Source of the DNA: an uncultured Collinsella sp.
GTDB taxonomy: Bacteria > Actinomycetota > Coriobacteriia > Coriobacteriales > Coriobacteriaceae
Direction: 5' to 3'
Assembly (NCBI GenBank): GCA_900768435.1
Contig: CAAGCW010000030.1
Span: forward strand, 62,001 to 126,000
DNA: 64,000 nt
Below the pieces are notes generated by a model, which had not been told where the DNA came from, ran no database searches, and saw only the letters and a list, made by a program, of their open reading frames with translations. Shown here in pieces: positions 51,442-60,902 of this stretch. A program made the translations under genes and the position numbers. Position 1 is the first letter of the stretch; each line of letters opens with the position of its first letter.

Positions 51442-52092
51442 TTAGCGAAAATGAGCTCCGCGCACGCTAAACTTCGCGCGAGCCTTCGCCAGGCAGTCGT
51501 AATGACCCACGTTATGGGCATCGCTCGCGATGAAGCTGTACAGGTTCTGATCGAACAGGCGCTGTGCCGGCTTTTTCTCGCGACCAAAGCGACCGCCGGC
51601 AATAAAGTCCGCCGAAGCCTGCAGCTTGCAGCCCATATCGACCAGGCGCTCCGCCACGCTTACATCCTTTTGAACCGCACGATAGCGCTCAGGATGAGCG
51701 ATGATCACCTGGTAGCCACGGCACTGCAAATCGTAAATCGTGTTCTCGTACTCTCTAAACGCATACGCATCGGCATGAGTCGAAAGCTCGAGCAGAAACT
51801 CGTTGGTCCCATCGAAATGCAAGTGATCCGCGGCATCGATACCAAGCTCAACGAGCTTTCGATGGTTGACCTCGAAGCCCATCTGGAGCGGAAAACCGTC
51901 AGCGTTATCGCGCAACAGCTCAAAGGCATCCCACATCTTGTCGTAATCAAAATAGGGATCACGGCAGTGAGGAGTGCAAACGATTCTGGTTACACCGGCC
52001 CGCTTGGCAGCCTCGAGCATCGCCAAGCTCTCTTCGAGATCGGCGGCGCCGTCGTCTACACCCGGCAAGATATGGCAATGAATGTCACGCAT
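51442..52092 (-). CDS. cpsB: CpsB/CapC-type PHP-fold tyrosine phosphatase
   Basis: 216 residues. The PHP metal-binding motif MRDIHCHILPGVDDG opens the protein, with CTPHC, the later HPERY and SDAHN motifs completing the site. This manganese-dependent family removes phosphate from the tyrosine tail of CpsD-type kinases that control capsule or exopolysaccharide assembly. Start ATG 52092. It is the last of the cpsC-cpsD-cpsB trio; the kinase gene ends 17 bases upstream. Confidence 0.92.
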   Translation of the reverse strand: MRDIHCHILPGVDDGAADLEESLAMLEAAKRAGVTRIVCTPHCRDPYFDYDKMWDAFELLRDNADGFPLQMGFEVNHRKLVELGIDAADHLHFDGTNEFLLELSTHADAYAFREYENTIYDLQCRGYQVIIAHPERYRAVQKDVSVAERLVDMGCKLQASADFIAGGRFGREKKPAQRLFDQNLYSFIASDAHNVGHYDCLAKARAKFSVRGAHFR

Positions 52093-52109
52093 AGGTCGGC
52101 CTCAATCAA

Positions 52110-52847
52110 CTAAACGTTTGCTCGGTTGGTGAAGATGCCCTTTTTGGAAGTGCCCTGATCGTCGGAGCCCTTCTTAACCTTCTTACCGTCCTTGGTGTAG
52201 TAAGAATAGTAGTACTCGCTGGTCTCGGTCTCGCAGTAGTTCATAACGGTACCGATGAGCTTGACCTTCTCGGACTTCTTAAGCTGACCGATGGCGTTGA
52301 GCGCCTCTTCGCGCTTGGTAAAGTCCTCGCGCACCACGAACAGCGTGCCGTCGGTCAGGCTGGCAATCTCGGCAGCATCGATGAAGGTGCCGACCGGAGG
52401 AGCATCGAAGATGACGTACTGGAACTTGGCGGACAGTGCCTTTACCAGCTTGGCAAAGCGGTGAGAGACGATGATGTCGGCAGGATTGGGAATATGCGGC
52501 TCAGCATCGAGGAAGTAGAAGTTCTTCTGACCCGTCTCGACAATTGCCTGGTCAATGGAAATCTGCTCGGAAAGGACCGCATAGAGTCCGCCGCGCGAAC
52601 GAACGCCAAGCATATCGGAAAGGGACCTGCGGCGCATATCGGCCTCGACCAGGAGCACGGACTTGCCGCTCGTGGCGATTGCCTGAGCAAGATTAATGGA
52701 AACCGTAGACTTGCCCTCGTTGGGAATCGAGGAGGTAACGGTGATGGTGCGAATGGGGTCGTCCACGCTCGCAAAGCGGATGTTGGCCAGAAGGGTCTTG
52801 GCGGCATTCTGCACAACGAGCTTATCGGTGTTCTTTGCCTTAGCCAT
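52110..52847 (-). CDS. cpsD: BY-type tyrosine kinase CpsD
   Basis: 245 residues. Walker A IPNEGKST (41-48), Walker A' LLVEADMRRR (65-74) and Walker B FDAPPVG (about 148) show the bacterial tyrosine kinase fold. The C-terminal segment SEYYYSYYTKDGKK carries the tyrosine cluster that is autophosphorylated. It partners with the membrane adaptor CpsC, whose gene ends two bases upstream, and with the phosphatase CpsB to control surface polysaccharide length and export. No glycosyltransferase genes are in the window, so the polymer is made elsewhere. Confidence 0.94.
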   Translation of the reverse strand: MAKAKNTDKLVVQNAAKTLLANIRFASVDDPIRTITVTSSIPNEGKSTVSINLAQAIATSGKSVLLVEADMRRRSLSDMLGVRSRGGLYAVLSEQISIDQAIVETGQKNFYFLDAEPHIPNPADIIVSHRFAKLVKALSAKFQYVIFDAPPVGTFIDAAEIASLTDGTLFVVREDFTKREEALNAIGQLKKSEKVKLIGTVMNYCETETSEYYYSYYTKDGKKVKKGSDDQGTSKKGIFTNRANV

Positions 52848-52849
52848 GC

Positions 52850-53506
52850 CTATTTACCACCTTTCATAGCCGGAATTCGGCCAACAACGGGAATACCCAG
52901 GAGCTCTTCTGCCTCTTCGGCACCGCGGATGCGGGTATTGAGCATGTCTGCCAAAACGACATAGGCAACTGCGATAAAGATACCGGCGAGGAACGCGACG
53001 GCAATATACAGCGTGCGCTTGGGGCCGCTGGGGGCTTCGGGGGTCTTAGCCTCGTCGATAACGTTGATGCTCTGGGCAGCACCGACGTTCTGAGCGACCG
53101 TACTCACCGAGCTGGCAATGGCCTTTGCGACCTCAGCCGTCTCCTTGGCATCGGTGCCGGTAACCGAAAGCGTAATGACACGCGTGGTGGTCTCGGAGGA
53201 AACAGACACCTTGTAGTCATCCAGATCGGTGAGGCCCAGTTCTTTGGCGGCGCCGCTCTTAACGCTATCGCTATCCAGCAGCGTGGCGATATCATTGGAA
53301 AGCATCTGGCTCGCCGAGAGATCGTTGTAGCTCATCTGACCGCTATCGTCGGTCTTGGCGAGAATGTACATGCTCGTCGTCGCGGTATAGGTGTTGTCCA
53401 TCGCAACGAAGGACACGATGCCCATGGCGATCGCGCAGACCACCGGAAGGGTGATGACCAGCTTGAGGTGCTTCTTCAGCAGCTGGAACAGTTCGAGAAG
53501 GGTCAT
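52850..53506 (-). CDS. cpsC: Wzz/CpsC-type chain-length and kinase-activator membrane protein
   Basis: 218 residues. Two membrane helices (about 17-36 and 169-188) flank an extracytoplasmic domain, the Wzz/CpsC plan, with the proline-rich start of the second helix (AKTPEAPSGPKRTLYI). The cytoplasmic tail EELLGIPVVGRIPAMKGGK matches the segment that activates the paired kinase. Start ATG 53506 follows GAAAGGC. It heads the cpsC-cpsD-cpsB operon. Confidence 0.92.
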   Translation of the reverse strand: MTLLELFQLLKKHLKLVITLPVVCAIAMGIVSFVAMDNTYTATTSMYILAKTDDSGQMSYNDLSASQMLSNDIATLLDSDSVKSGAAKELGLTDLDDYKVSVSSETTTRVITLSVTGTDAKETAEVAKAIASSVSTVAQNVGAAQSINVIDEAKTPEAPSGPKRTLYIAVAFLAGIFIAVAYVVLADMLNTRIRGAEEAEELLGIPVVGRIPAMKGGK

Positions 53507-53647
53507 GCAGCTTGCCTTTCATTTCCCCAGTTCGGATTGACAAAACTGTCCGTATGTTATCGCATCTTTTTAGCGAGACCAAACTCTATACATAAGAAAC
53601 AGGCTCTCCTGTAAAAATGTCGGAAGCAATCGTAAAATTGCACAACA

Positions 53648-53676
53648 ACGCCGCACCCGAAAGTCAAATGCGGCGT
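53648..53676 (-). terminator. Hairpin after the PhoR-type kinase gene
   Basis: ACGCCGCA / TGCGGCGT around a 13-base loop, then TGTTGTG on the minus strand; a weak or moderate terminator. Confidence 0.6.
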
Positions 53677-53701
53677 CTACATCAATATCTATGTTGTATC
53701 G

Positions 53702-55126
53702 CTATGCGAATGGCTCGTCCTGCTGTATGGGAAACGTCACCGTAATGGTGGTTCCCACGCCCAACTCGCTCGACAGATCGAGCGTGGCGTGATGATACAG
53801 GGCCGCATGCTTGACAATGGCAAGCCCCAGGCCGGTTCCGCCGCGTGCCTTGGACCTACTCTTGTCCACGCGATAGAACCGCTCAAATACCTTGCCCTGT
53901 TCTTCAGGCGCGATACCGATTCCCGTGTCGGCGACAGCGAGGAACGGATGGCCTTCGTCGTTGGTGCCGCACTGCAACGTAACCGTACCGCCGGGTCGAT
54001 TGTAGCGGATGGCGTTGCTTGCCAGATTATAGATGAGCTCGTCGATCAAGCGCGACACGCCTTCGATGACCACAGACTTGGTCTCATGACTTATCGTCAC
54101 ATTCGCCTGACGGGCAACCTGTTCAAGACGTTGCTCAACCGCATAGATGGCACGAGAGAGCTCAATAGGCTCCGTGGACCCAATGGGCACCGCCTCGCCC
54201 TCAGTTGCACGTTCGGCCTCGTCCAAGTTAGACAGCGTAAGGATGTCGTTGACAAGCGCTGCCAAGCGGCCCGCCTCACGATAGATGCGACCGCCAAAGT
54301 TGCGCAGGTCGTCCTCGCCCTCGACCATGCCATTTGCGATGAGCTCGGCATAGCCCGAAATCGCCGTAAGCGGCGTCTTGAGCTCATGGGTGATATTCGC
54401 CGTGAACTCACGGCGCATACGGTCGTTGTCCGCTAGCACCGCCATTTGGCGCTTGAGTTCCTGGCGCTGCGACTCGATACGCTCAAGCATGGGGACCATC
54501 TCGGCATAGGCGTGCTCATAGCTACGGCGTGGGTGATCCAAATCCACCTCTTGCAACGGCGCGATGATGGCACGGGACTCACGGCGCGCCAGGAAAAACG
54601 AGAGCGCCGCGCCCGCCGCCGCGACAAGCAGCACCGGCGCCACCAGCGGGAGCAGAATCGCCACAACGCCGGGCTGGGCCTGCGCCAAACGGACAACCTG
54701 ACCGTTATCAAGGGCGACGGCGCTATAGAGCATCACCTCGTCGAGCGTGGAACTCGAACGCTCCGCGGAGCCCGAACCACTCTCAAAGGCCTCGATGACC
54801 TCGGGGCGATCGCCATGGTTGGGCAGTGTGGAAGGCGACGCCTCGTTGTCGTAGGCAACAGATCCGTCCTTATTGATCAGCGTGATACGAAGATCCTCGC
54901 GATCGAGGCTTCGCAAGAACGGAATGGGCTCCTGCTGCTCGTCAAGGGCGGCAGCAATGAGCTCGGTTTCCTGCGCCAGATTGGCACTCGTGGCATCCGC
55001 CAAAGTGTTTTGCACAAAGAACGCACCCAGCACCGTAAACGCCACGATAACTGCCATGGCGCAGACAAAGATCGTCACAAAAACGCGGTGCGACAGCGTA
55101 TGTTTTCCCTGGGGGGCGAAGACCAC
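53702..55126 (-). CDS. PhoR-type sensor histidine kinase
   Basis: 474 residues. Two membrane helices (about 14-36 and 153-179) flank an extracytoplasmic sensor region. A linker follows, then the dimerisation and phosphoacceptor helix with His247 in NITHELKTPLTAISGY, and the ATPase domain with N-box ELIYNLASNAIRY, G1 VADTGIGIAPE, F-box VFERFYRV and G2 GGTGLGLAIVKH. Start GTG 55126 with GGAG upstream, four bases after the response-regulator stop. Together with the adjacent regulator and pstB, phosphate limitation is the likely signal; the cue is inferred. Confidence 0.92.
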   Translation of the reverse strand: MVFAPQGKHTLSHRVFVTIFVCAMAVIVAFTVLGAFFVQNTLADATSANLAQETELIAAALDEQQEPIPFLRSLDREDLRITLINKDGSVAYDNEASPSTLPNHGDRPEVIEAFESGSGSAERSSSTLDEVMLYSAVALDNGQVVRLAQAQPGVVAILLPLVAPVLLVAAAGAALSFFLARRESRAIIAPLQEVDLDHPRRSYEHAYAEMVPMLERIESQRQELKRQMAVLADNDRMRREFTANITHELKTPLTAISGYAELIANGMVEGEDDLRNFGGRIYREAGRLAALVNDILTLSNLDEAERATEGEAVPIGSTEPIELSRAIYAVEQRLEQVARQANVTISHETKSVVIEGVSRLIDELIYNLASNAIRYNRPGGTVTLQCGTNDEGHPFLAVADTGIGIAPEEQGKVFERFYRVDKSRSKARGGTGLGLAIVKHAALYHHATLDLSSELGVGTTITVTFPIQQDEPFA

Positions 55127-55129
55127 GGG

Positions 55130-55858
55130 TTACTCCTCCGATGCGGTGGCCGCGGTGTCGTCGCCTTCGGCACCATCACCGGCAGAAAGCTCGGCCAGGC
55201 GATAACCCACGCCGCGTACGGTCTCGATGGCGCTGGCATGCTCGCCCAGTTTTTGGCGAAGCGTCTGCACGTGCACGTCAACGGTGCGCGAACCGCCGTC
55301 GAAGTCCCAGCCCCACACGCTCTGCAGCAACGACTCGCGGGTAAAGACCACGCCGGGCTTGCGCATGAGGTACTCGAGCAGGTCGAACTCGCGCAGGGTG
55401 AGCTTAAGCGGCTCGCCGGCAACGGTCACCTCGCGATGACTGGGCGAGAGCACGATGTCGCCCACGCTGAGCACATCGCTCGCCTGCTTGACCATGCCGC
55501 CGCGACGCAGCAGTGCGCGGCAGCGGCTCGCAAGCTCCATGAGCGAAAACGGCTTAGTCAGGTAATCGTCGGCACCGCCATCGAGCGCCATCACCTTGTC
55601 GAGTTCGGTGTCCTTGGCGGTAAGCATCATGATGGGCACCGTCGCCGTCAGGCGATCGGCACGCAGGCGACGCATAATCGCCAAGCCATCGGTGTCGGGC
55701 AGCATGATATCAAGCAGCACAGCATCGGGCACCCGTCGCGCCACGGCAGCTTTAAACTCGCCATCGCACGAAAAGCCCTCGGCCTCGATTCCCTGCTTGC
55801 GCAGCGCGTAGACCGTCAAATCCCTGATGTTGTCATCGTCCTCGACGTAATAGATCAT
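55130..55858 (-). CDS. PhoB-type response regulator
   Basis: 242 residues of OmpR/PhoB type. The receiver domain has VEDDD acidic pocket, Asp50 (LLDIMLPD) and LTAKD / TKPF switch residues, followed by a winged-helix DNA-binding domain (LKLTLREFDLLEYLMRKPGVVFTRESLLQSVWGWDFDGGSRTVDVHVQTLRQKL). The C-terminal tail is acidic. It lies between pstB (64 bp upstream) and its kinase (overlap in ribosome site), which supports a role in the phosphate response. Confidence 0.93.
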   Translation of the reverse strand: MIYYVEDDDNIRDLTVYALRKQGIEAEGFSCDGEFKAAVARRVPDAVLLDIMLPDTDGLAIMRRLRADRLTATVPIMMLTAKDTELDKVMALDGGADDYLTKPFSLMELASRCRALLRRGGMVKQASDVLSVGDIVLSPSHREVTVAGEPLKLTLREFDLLEYLMRKPGVVFTRESLLQSVWGWDFDGGSRTVDVHVQTLRQKLGEHASAIETVRGVGYRLAELSAGDGAEGDDTAATASEE

Positions 55859-55922
55859 GTTGAACCCCTTTGCGGCCGGTATGACCGCATCTTAACCCTA
55901 AAGGCACCTGCAAAAGACAGCG

Positions 55923-56798
<876 letters not shown>

Positions 56799-56901
56799 AC
56801 CGCATACCTCCATATCGATATCAATTCAGCAGTATCGATAGTAGGAATCGCGGCTCATACGCACGTGAGCGCATTGTCAAGTGTTTGTAAGGGCACGCTA
56901 G

Positions 56902-58140
56902 CTATGCGGCGGGCAGCTCGATGGTGAATATCGTGTGTTCGGGCGTCGATTCACATGCAACGGTACCGCCGTGTGCCGCGATGATCTCCTTGGCAATAGC
57001 AAGGCCCAAACCGGCACCACCGCGATTGGTCGCACGCGCCGCATCCAGGCGATAGAACTTCTCAAAGATCACCTTGAGCTTAGCCGCAGGGATAGGATCG
57101 CCCTGATTGATAAAGCGCACGCGCACGCCGCCATCGTCTTGGCGCCTGGCCTCAATCGTGATAGTCGAGCCCTCATAGCTATAGGCGACGGCGTTTTTCA
57201 TGATGTTGTTAAACACGCGGGCCATCTTATCGCCATCCACGAGCACCGTCAGGTCCTCGCGAATATCAACCTGGGCTTCCTTATGCTGCTCGTTGAGGAT
57301 GGGATAGAACTCGTCAGCCACCTGAGCCAGCAGCAACCCCAGATCAACATAGCCGCGCGTGAGCACGATATCGTGGAAGTCAAAGCGCGTGATATCGAAG
57401 AACTCTTCGATGAGCGCATCGAGCCGGTGCGCCTTGTCGAGCGCCACGCCCGTAAAGTGCGCACGTTGCTCAACCGGCAGCTCAGGAGCCTCTTGAAGCA
57501 GCGAAAGATAGCCCACCACACTGGCAAGCGGGGTGCGTAGGTCATGTGCCAAGTACGTGACCAGATCGTCTTTGCGATGAGACTCGTCACGCAAGGCCTG
57601 TTGCACCTTGCGCTCGCGATCGCGCACACGGTTGAGTGCGCCCTCGACCTCCAGGAAGTCGCCGTCGATGTTGTCCCAGGTGTCGGGGTGATCGATCAGG
57701 CGATCTTGAATACGAGCGGCCAGCACACAATCGGCATGCTGCTCGCCCTGCTCATAGCCCTGGTAGTACAGGGCGCGGCCACAAAAGAACAGCACGCACA
57801 CGGCAAGCGCCAGCACAAAGCCAAGCATGTTAAATACAAAGCCGGCATCGAACAGCACCGGCCCTTCGATGCCGCCGAGTGCCATGGCGCCAATCGCCAA
57901 CGTCATGGCCCACGCGGCACCGCCAATCACCACGCAGCGGCGTACGATTTCAAATCGATCGATCAGCAAAAAGCCGACAAGCAGCACCGCCAAGATTCCA
58001 GCGATGTTATCGATGCCAATCAGCAGCAGGCTCAGCAAAAAGAGCAGCACCGTTGCAAGCGCGCGGTTGTCGACGACCGACCTCACGTATTCAAAGAGTC
58101 GATCGGGCACCTCGAATGCCTGCCTATCGTCTTTTGTCAT
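56902..58140 (-). CDS. VanS-like sensor histidine kinase
   Basis: 412 residues. The N-terminal part contains about four membrane helices (ATVLLFLLSLLLIGIDNIAG and VLALAVCVLFFCGRAL are clear) with little outside domain. It is followed by the DHp helix with the phosphoacceptor His in TYLAHDLRTPLASVVGYLSLL and the ATPase domain (NNIMKNAVAY, FRLD-type FEKFYRLDAARATNRGGAGLGLAIAKEI). The pattern is that of VanS-like kinases. Start ATG 58140 has GGGGAA seven bases upstream; a GTG two codons earlier is less likely. It is transcribed with its regulator. Confidence 0.9.
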   Translation of the reverse strand: MTKDDRQAFEVPDRLFEYVRSVVDNRALATVLLFLLSLLLIGIDNIAGILAVLLVGFLLIDRFEIVRRCVVIGGAAWAMTLAIGAMALGGIEGPVLFDAGFVFNMLGFVLALAVCVLFFCGRALYYQGYEQGEQHADCVLAARIQDRLIDHPDTWDNIDGDFLEVEGALNRVRDRERKVQQALRDESHRKDDLVTYLAHDLRTPLASVVGYLSLLQEAPELPVEQRAHFTGVALDKAHRLDALIEEFFDITRFDFHDIVLTRGYVDLGLLLAQVADEFYPILNEQHKEAQVDIREDLTVLVDGDKMARVFNNIMKNAVAYSYEGSTITIEARRQDDGGVRVRFINQGDPIPAAKLKVIFEKFYRLDAARATNRGGAGLGLAIAKEIIAAHGGTVACESTPEHTIFTIELPAA

Positions 58141-58165
58141 ATCCACTTCCCCACCATCAAAGGCG

Positions 58166-58861
58166 TTATTCGATTATGTAGCCGACGCCCCAGACGTTTT
58201 TGATAAAGCGCGGCTTTTGAGCGTCGTCACCGATCTTTTCGCGCAGGTGGCGAATGTGCACCATCACCGTATTGTTGGAGCCGGGCATAAAATCCTCGTT
58301 CCACACCGCGCGGAACAGATCCTCCACGGCCACCACACTGCCGCGATGCTCGACCAGATACAGCAAGATGGAATACTCGATGGGCGTGAGGCGCACCGGC
58401 GCACCGTCCACCATTACGGAACGAGCATCGCGGTTGATCTCCAGGCCGTCGAGCTGGATGGTCGACGACTCGGCCACCTGCGCGCGGCTACCGTAGCTGG
58501 TGTAGCGGCGAAGCTGAGCATGCACGCGCGCGATGAGCTCCAGCGGGCGGAACGGCTTAACCACGTAATCGTCCGCGCCAAGCGAAAGGCCCTCGATCTT
58601 GTCTTGCTGGGCATCGCGCGCCGTCAGCATGATCACGGGATAGGTATGGCTGGAACGGATCGTACGCAGCAACTCAAGCCCATCGATATCGGGCAGCATG
58701 ACATCCAGCAGCGCAAGATCGAACTCCTGCTCCAAGATTGCCTTGGCAGCATCGGCCCCGCTATAGGCGACCTGTACGTCAAAGCCTTCTTTTGTAAGGT
58801 AGATACCAACCAAGTCGGCGATGGCCTTTTCGTCATCAACTACCAAAATGCGCTCGTTCAT
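58166..58861 (-). CDS. VanR-like response regulator
   Basis: 231 residues of OmpR type. The receiver has VVDDE, Asp53 in LLDVMLPD, LTARD and KPFRPLEL, and the C-terminal wing domain has RLTPIEYSILLYLVEHRGSVVAVEDLFRAVWNEDFMPGSNNTVMVHIRHLREKIGDDAQKPRFIKNVWGVGYIIE, close to VanR. Start ATG 58861. It is divergent from a D-Ala-D-Ala carboxypeptidase gene, which may be its target. Confidence 0.92.
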   Translation of the reverse strand: MNERILVVDDEKAIADLVGIYLTKEGFDVQVAYSGADAAKAILEQEFDLALLDVMLPDIDGLELLRTIRSSHTYPVIMLTARDAQQDKIEGLSLGADDYVVKPFRPLELIARVHAQLRRYTSYGSRAQVAESSTIQLDGLEINRDARSVMVDGAPVRLTPIEYSILLYLVEHRGSVVAVEDLFRAVWNEDFMPGSNNTVMVHIRHLREKIGDDAQKPRFIKNVWGVGYIIE

Positions 58862-59013
58862 GCGTGCTCCTCTCGCGCTCCATTATGCCCGAGGGGGCGC
58901 ATGCCACACACAACAAGCGTGGGTGATTAAGTCGGCCTTAAGCACCCTTGTGCCCGTTCGGGCGCGGATGTGGGCCACGCACGCACGCGATGATCGCCGA
59001 CACCGGCAAACGA

Positions 59014-59061
59014 TATACTCTAGTTCCAGAAGAGACCATCCCGTCGAAAGCGAAATCTGTG
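59014..59061 (+). promoter_or_regulatory. Promoter and start of the carboxypeptidase gene
   Basis: TATACT at 59014-59019 is a good -10 box; the -35 is weak. It puts the transcript start at about 59026, so the ATG at 58990 cannot be used and the GTG at 59059, preceded by GAAAG, becomes the start. Confidence 0.6.
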
Positions 59062-60399
59062 AAGTCCCTCACCTCTTTTGCAAAGCGCTCAGCTCAGCTT
59101 GCCGCCGGCTTTGTCTGCGCTATCGCCCTTGCCGCTGGCGTGCCCACCGTCGCCGGCGCCCAAGTACTCACGACCGACAATGTTTGCGGCAAAACCGCCG
59201 ATGCGCGCGGCATCACGGCCGAAAATCTGCCCGATATCGATGCGACCAATGCGCTCGTCATGGGCAAAGACGGCACCGTCTACTATGGGCGCGGCGCCGA
59301 TGAGCAGGTTAAAATCGCCTCGATCACCAAGGTCATGACCGCAATCCTAACCGTCGAGAATTGCAAGATGGACGAGAAGGTCACGGTGAGCAACGCCGCA
59401 GCCACCGTGGGTAATTCGACCGCCGGCTTGCTCGAAGGTGACGAGCTTACCGTGGAGCAGGCACTGCGCGGCCTGATGATTCCCTCGGGCAACGACGCCG
59501 CCGTCGTGCTCGCCGAATATGTGGGCAAGAAGATCGAGCCTAAGACCAAAGAGGCCGAGGCAACCTTTGTGAAGGCCATGAACGAGCGCGCTAAGAAGCT
59601 CGGCTGCACCGGTACGCTTTTTGAAAACCCGCATGGTCTGGACTTTGATGAGTGGGCTGGCGATATGCACTCAACCGCACACGACGTAGCGCTGATGATG
59701 CAGGAGGCCATGAAAAACGATACGATCCGCGAGGTCGTAGCGAGCGAGGATTCCTGGATCGAGGTCACGGGCGCCGACGGCACCGACCATTCGCATTCCA
59801 TGGACACGCATAACTATTTGCTGGGCCAAGATGGCAACATTGGCGGCAAGACCGGCACCACCGACGACGCGGGCTACTGCTTCACGAGCGCCTACAACCG
59901 CGACGGCGACGAGATCTACACCGTCGTTTTGAACTCCACCACCACCGACCAGCGCTTTACCGATACCGCCACCCTTGCCAACTGGTACTACGGCCACAAG
60001 GTGACGGTCGCAATCGCCAACACACAGGAAAAGACCGCCAACGGCAACCCGCTTATGGCGCGCATTGGCCAAACCGACTGGACGGATAAGACGATCGACG
60101 CCACACTCGCCGATCCCACGGCGCAAGCGACCGTGTTTTCCCTTGCCGGCGAGGTGACCGAAAAGGTTAGCTACGACGATCTTTCGGGCACGGTGCATGT
60201 GGGCGACAAGGTGGGTAGCGTCACGCTCAAGCAGGACGGCACCAAGATCGCCGTCATGGACCTGGTTGCCGACGAGGAAGGCGCAGGGCCGAATCCCATT
60301 GAATGGCTGCTCGTGAAGCTCGATCGCTTGGGCCGTCGCATCGACAACCGCCCGCTCACAGCAGAAAGCGAGACCGTCGCCAAGGCACCCGAGGTGTAG
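59059..60399 (+). CDS. D-alanyl-D-alanine carboxypeptidase (PBP5/DacF type)
   Basis: 446 residues. A signal peptide with a Lys/Arg start and hydrophobic core ends near AGA (33-35). The penicillin-binding motifs are S-x-x-K at 88-91 (SITK), SGN at 143-145 and KTG at 264-266. A C-terminal beta domain follows (about 330-400). It trims the terminal D-Ala from peptidoglycan stem peptides, and is exported. No C-terminal membrane anchor is seen. It is divergent from the VanR/VanS-like genes, which suggests control by that system. Confidence 0.9.
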   Translation: MKSLTSFAKRSAQLAAGFVCAIALAAGVPTVAGAQVLTTDNVCGKTADARGITAENLPDIDATNALVMGKDGTVYYGRGADEQVKIASITKVMTAILTVENCKMDEKVTVSNAAATVGNSTAGLLEGDELTVEQALRGLMIPSGNDAAVVLAEYVGKKIEPKTKEAEATFVKAMNERAKKLGCTGTLFENPHGLDFDEWAGDMHSTAHDVALMMQEAMKNDTIREVVASEDSWIEVTGADGTDHSHSMDTHNYLLGQDGNIGGKTGTTDDAGYCFTSAYNRDGDEIYTVVLNSTTTDQRFTDTATLANWYYGHKVTVAIANTQEKTANGNPLMARIGQTDWTDKTIDATLADPTAQATVFSLAGEVTEKVSYDDLSGTVHVGDKVGSVTLKQDGTKIAVMDLVADEEGAGPNPIEWLLVKLDRLGRRIDNRPLTAESETVAKAPEV

Positions 60400-60426
60400 G
60401 GCGCAAGAATAATAAGTCCACTGAAA

Positions 60427-60456
60427 GGAGGCGTCCGAAAGGATGCCCCTTTTTTT
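60427..60456 (+). terminator. Terminator after the carboxypeptidase gene
   Basis: GGAGGCGTCC / GGATGCCCC with a GAAA loop followed by seven T, 28 bases beyond the stop codon. Confidence 0.9.
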
Positions 60457-60489
60457 GAGGTTCGAATCCCCAGCTAACGTGGTTCAACT

Positions 60490-60547
60490 AAAAAAGGGTC
60501 CCTTTCGGAACCCTTCTTTAAAGTCTTACTGGCGGAGAACTGGGGAT
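60490..60547. repeat. Duplicated tRNA-Ser 3' end with terminator, copy 1
   Basis: 58 bp at 84% identity to 60680-60737, which contains the tRNA-Ser terminator and the first 15 bases of the tRNA 3' end (acceptor and T-arm in reverse). Copy 1 has no intact tRNA beyond it. The interval 60548-60679 holds hairpins (60552-60570, 60601-60640) and a forward T-arm fragment GGGTTCGAATCCCCAG. Confidence 0.7.
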
Positions 60548-60679
60548 GTCCGGGCATGCTGCGCATGCCCTCCGGCTTCAAAGCCTGGCGGCTTTTCGCC
60601 CACGGGCTACAAACGCTTTCGCGTTTGCTTAACGCCCGTGCCCTCTCGGGTTCGAATCCCCAGCCTCCTTTCTCCGCAC

Positions 60680-60709
60680 AAAAAAGGGCCCCAAATGGGA
60701 CCCTTCTTT
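60680..60709 (-). terminator. Terminator after tRNA-Ser
   Basis: Minus-strand AGGGTCCC / GGGGCCCT followed by TTTTTT, 13 bases after the tRNA 3' end. Confidence 0.85.
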
Positions 60710-60722
60710 CAAGTCATACTGG

Positions 60723-60810
60723 CGGAGAGCTGGGGATTCGAACCCCAGATGCCCTTTTGGGGCATACTCGCTTAGCAGGCGAGCACCTTCGGCCTCTCGG
60801 TCAGCTCTCC
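60723..60810 (-). tRNA. tRNA-Ser (anticodon GCT)
   Basis: 88 bases on the minus strand. The acceptor stem GGAGAGC / GCTCTCC is perfect, the anticodon stem-loop reads CTCGCCTGCTAAGCGAG with anticodon GCT, a long class II variable arm follows, and the T-arm is GGGGTTCGAATCCCC. The discriminator is G73. CCA is not encoded. Confidence 0.96.
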
Positions 60811-60902
60811 GTAACAGCCGTTCTATAGTAACCAAACAGCCAAGGATGGGCAAGAGGAAATTTTCTAATTGCCTAGCATCCTTTCCTCCTTGGAAGCTTC
60901 GC

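Noticed and set aside
60548..60679. A second complete tRNA-Ser gene
   Set aside because: Only a T-arm and acceptor-like end are present; no matching 5' half, D-arm or anticodon arm can be folded.
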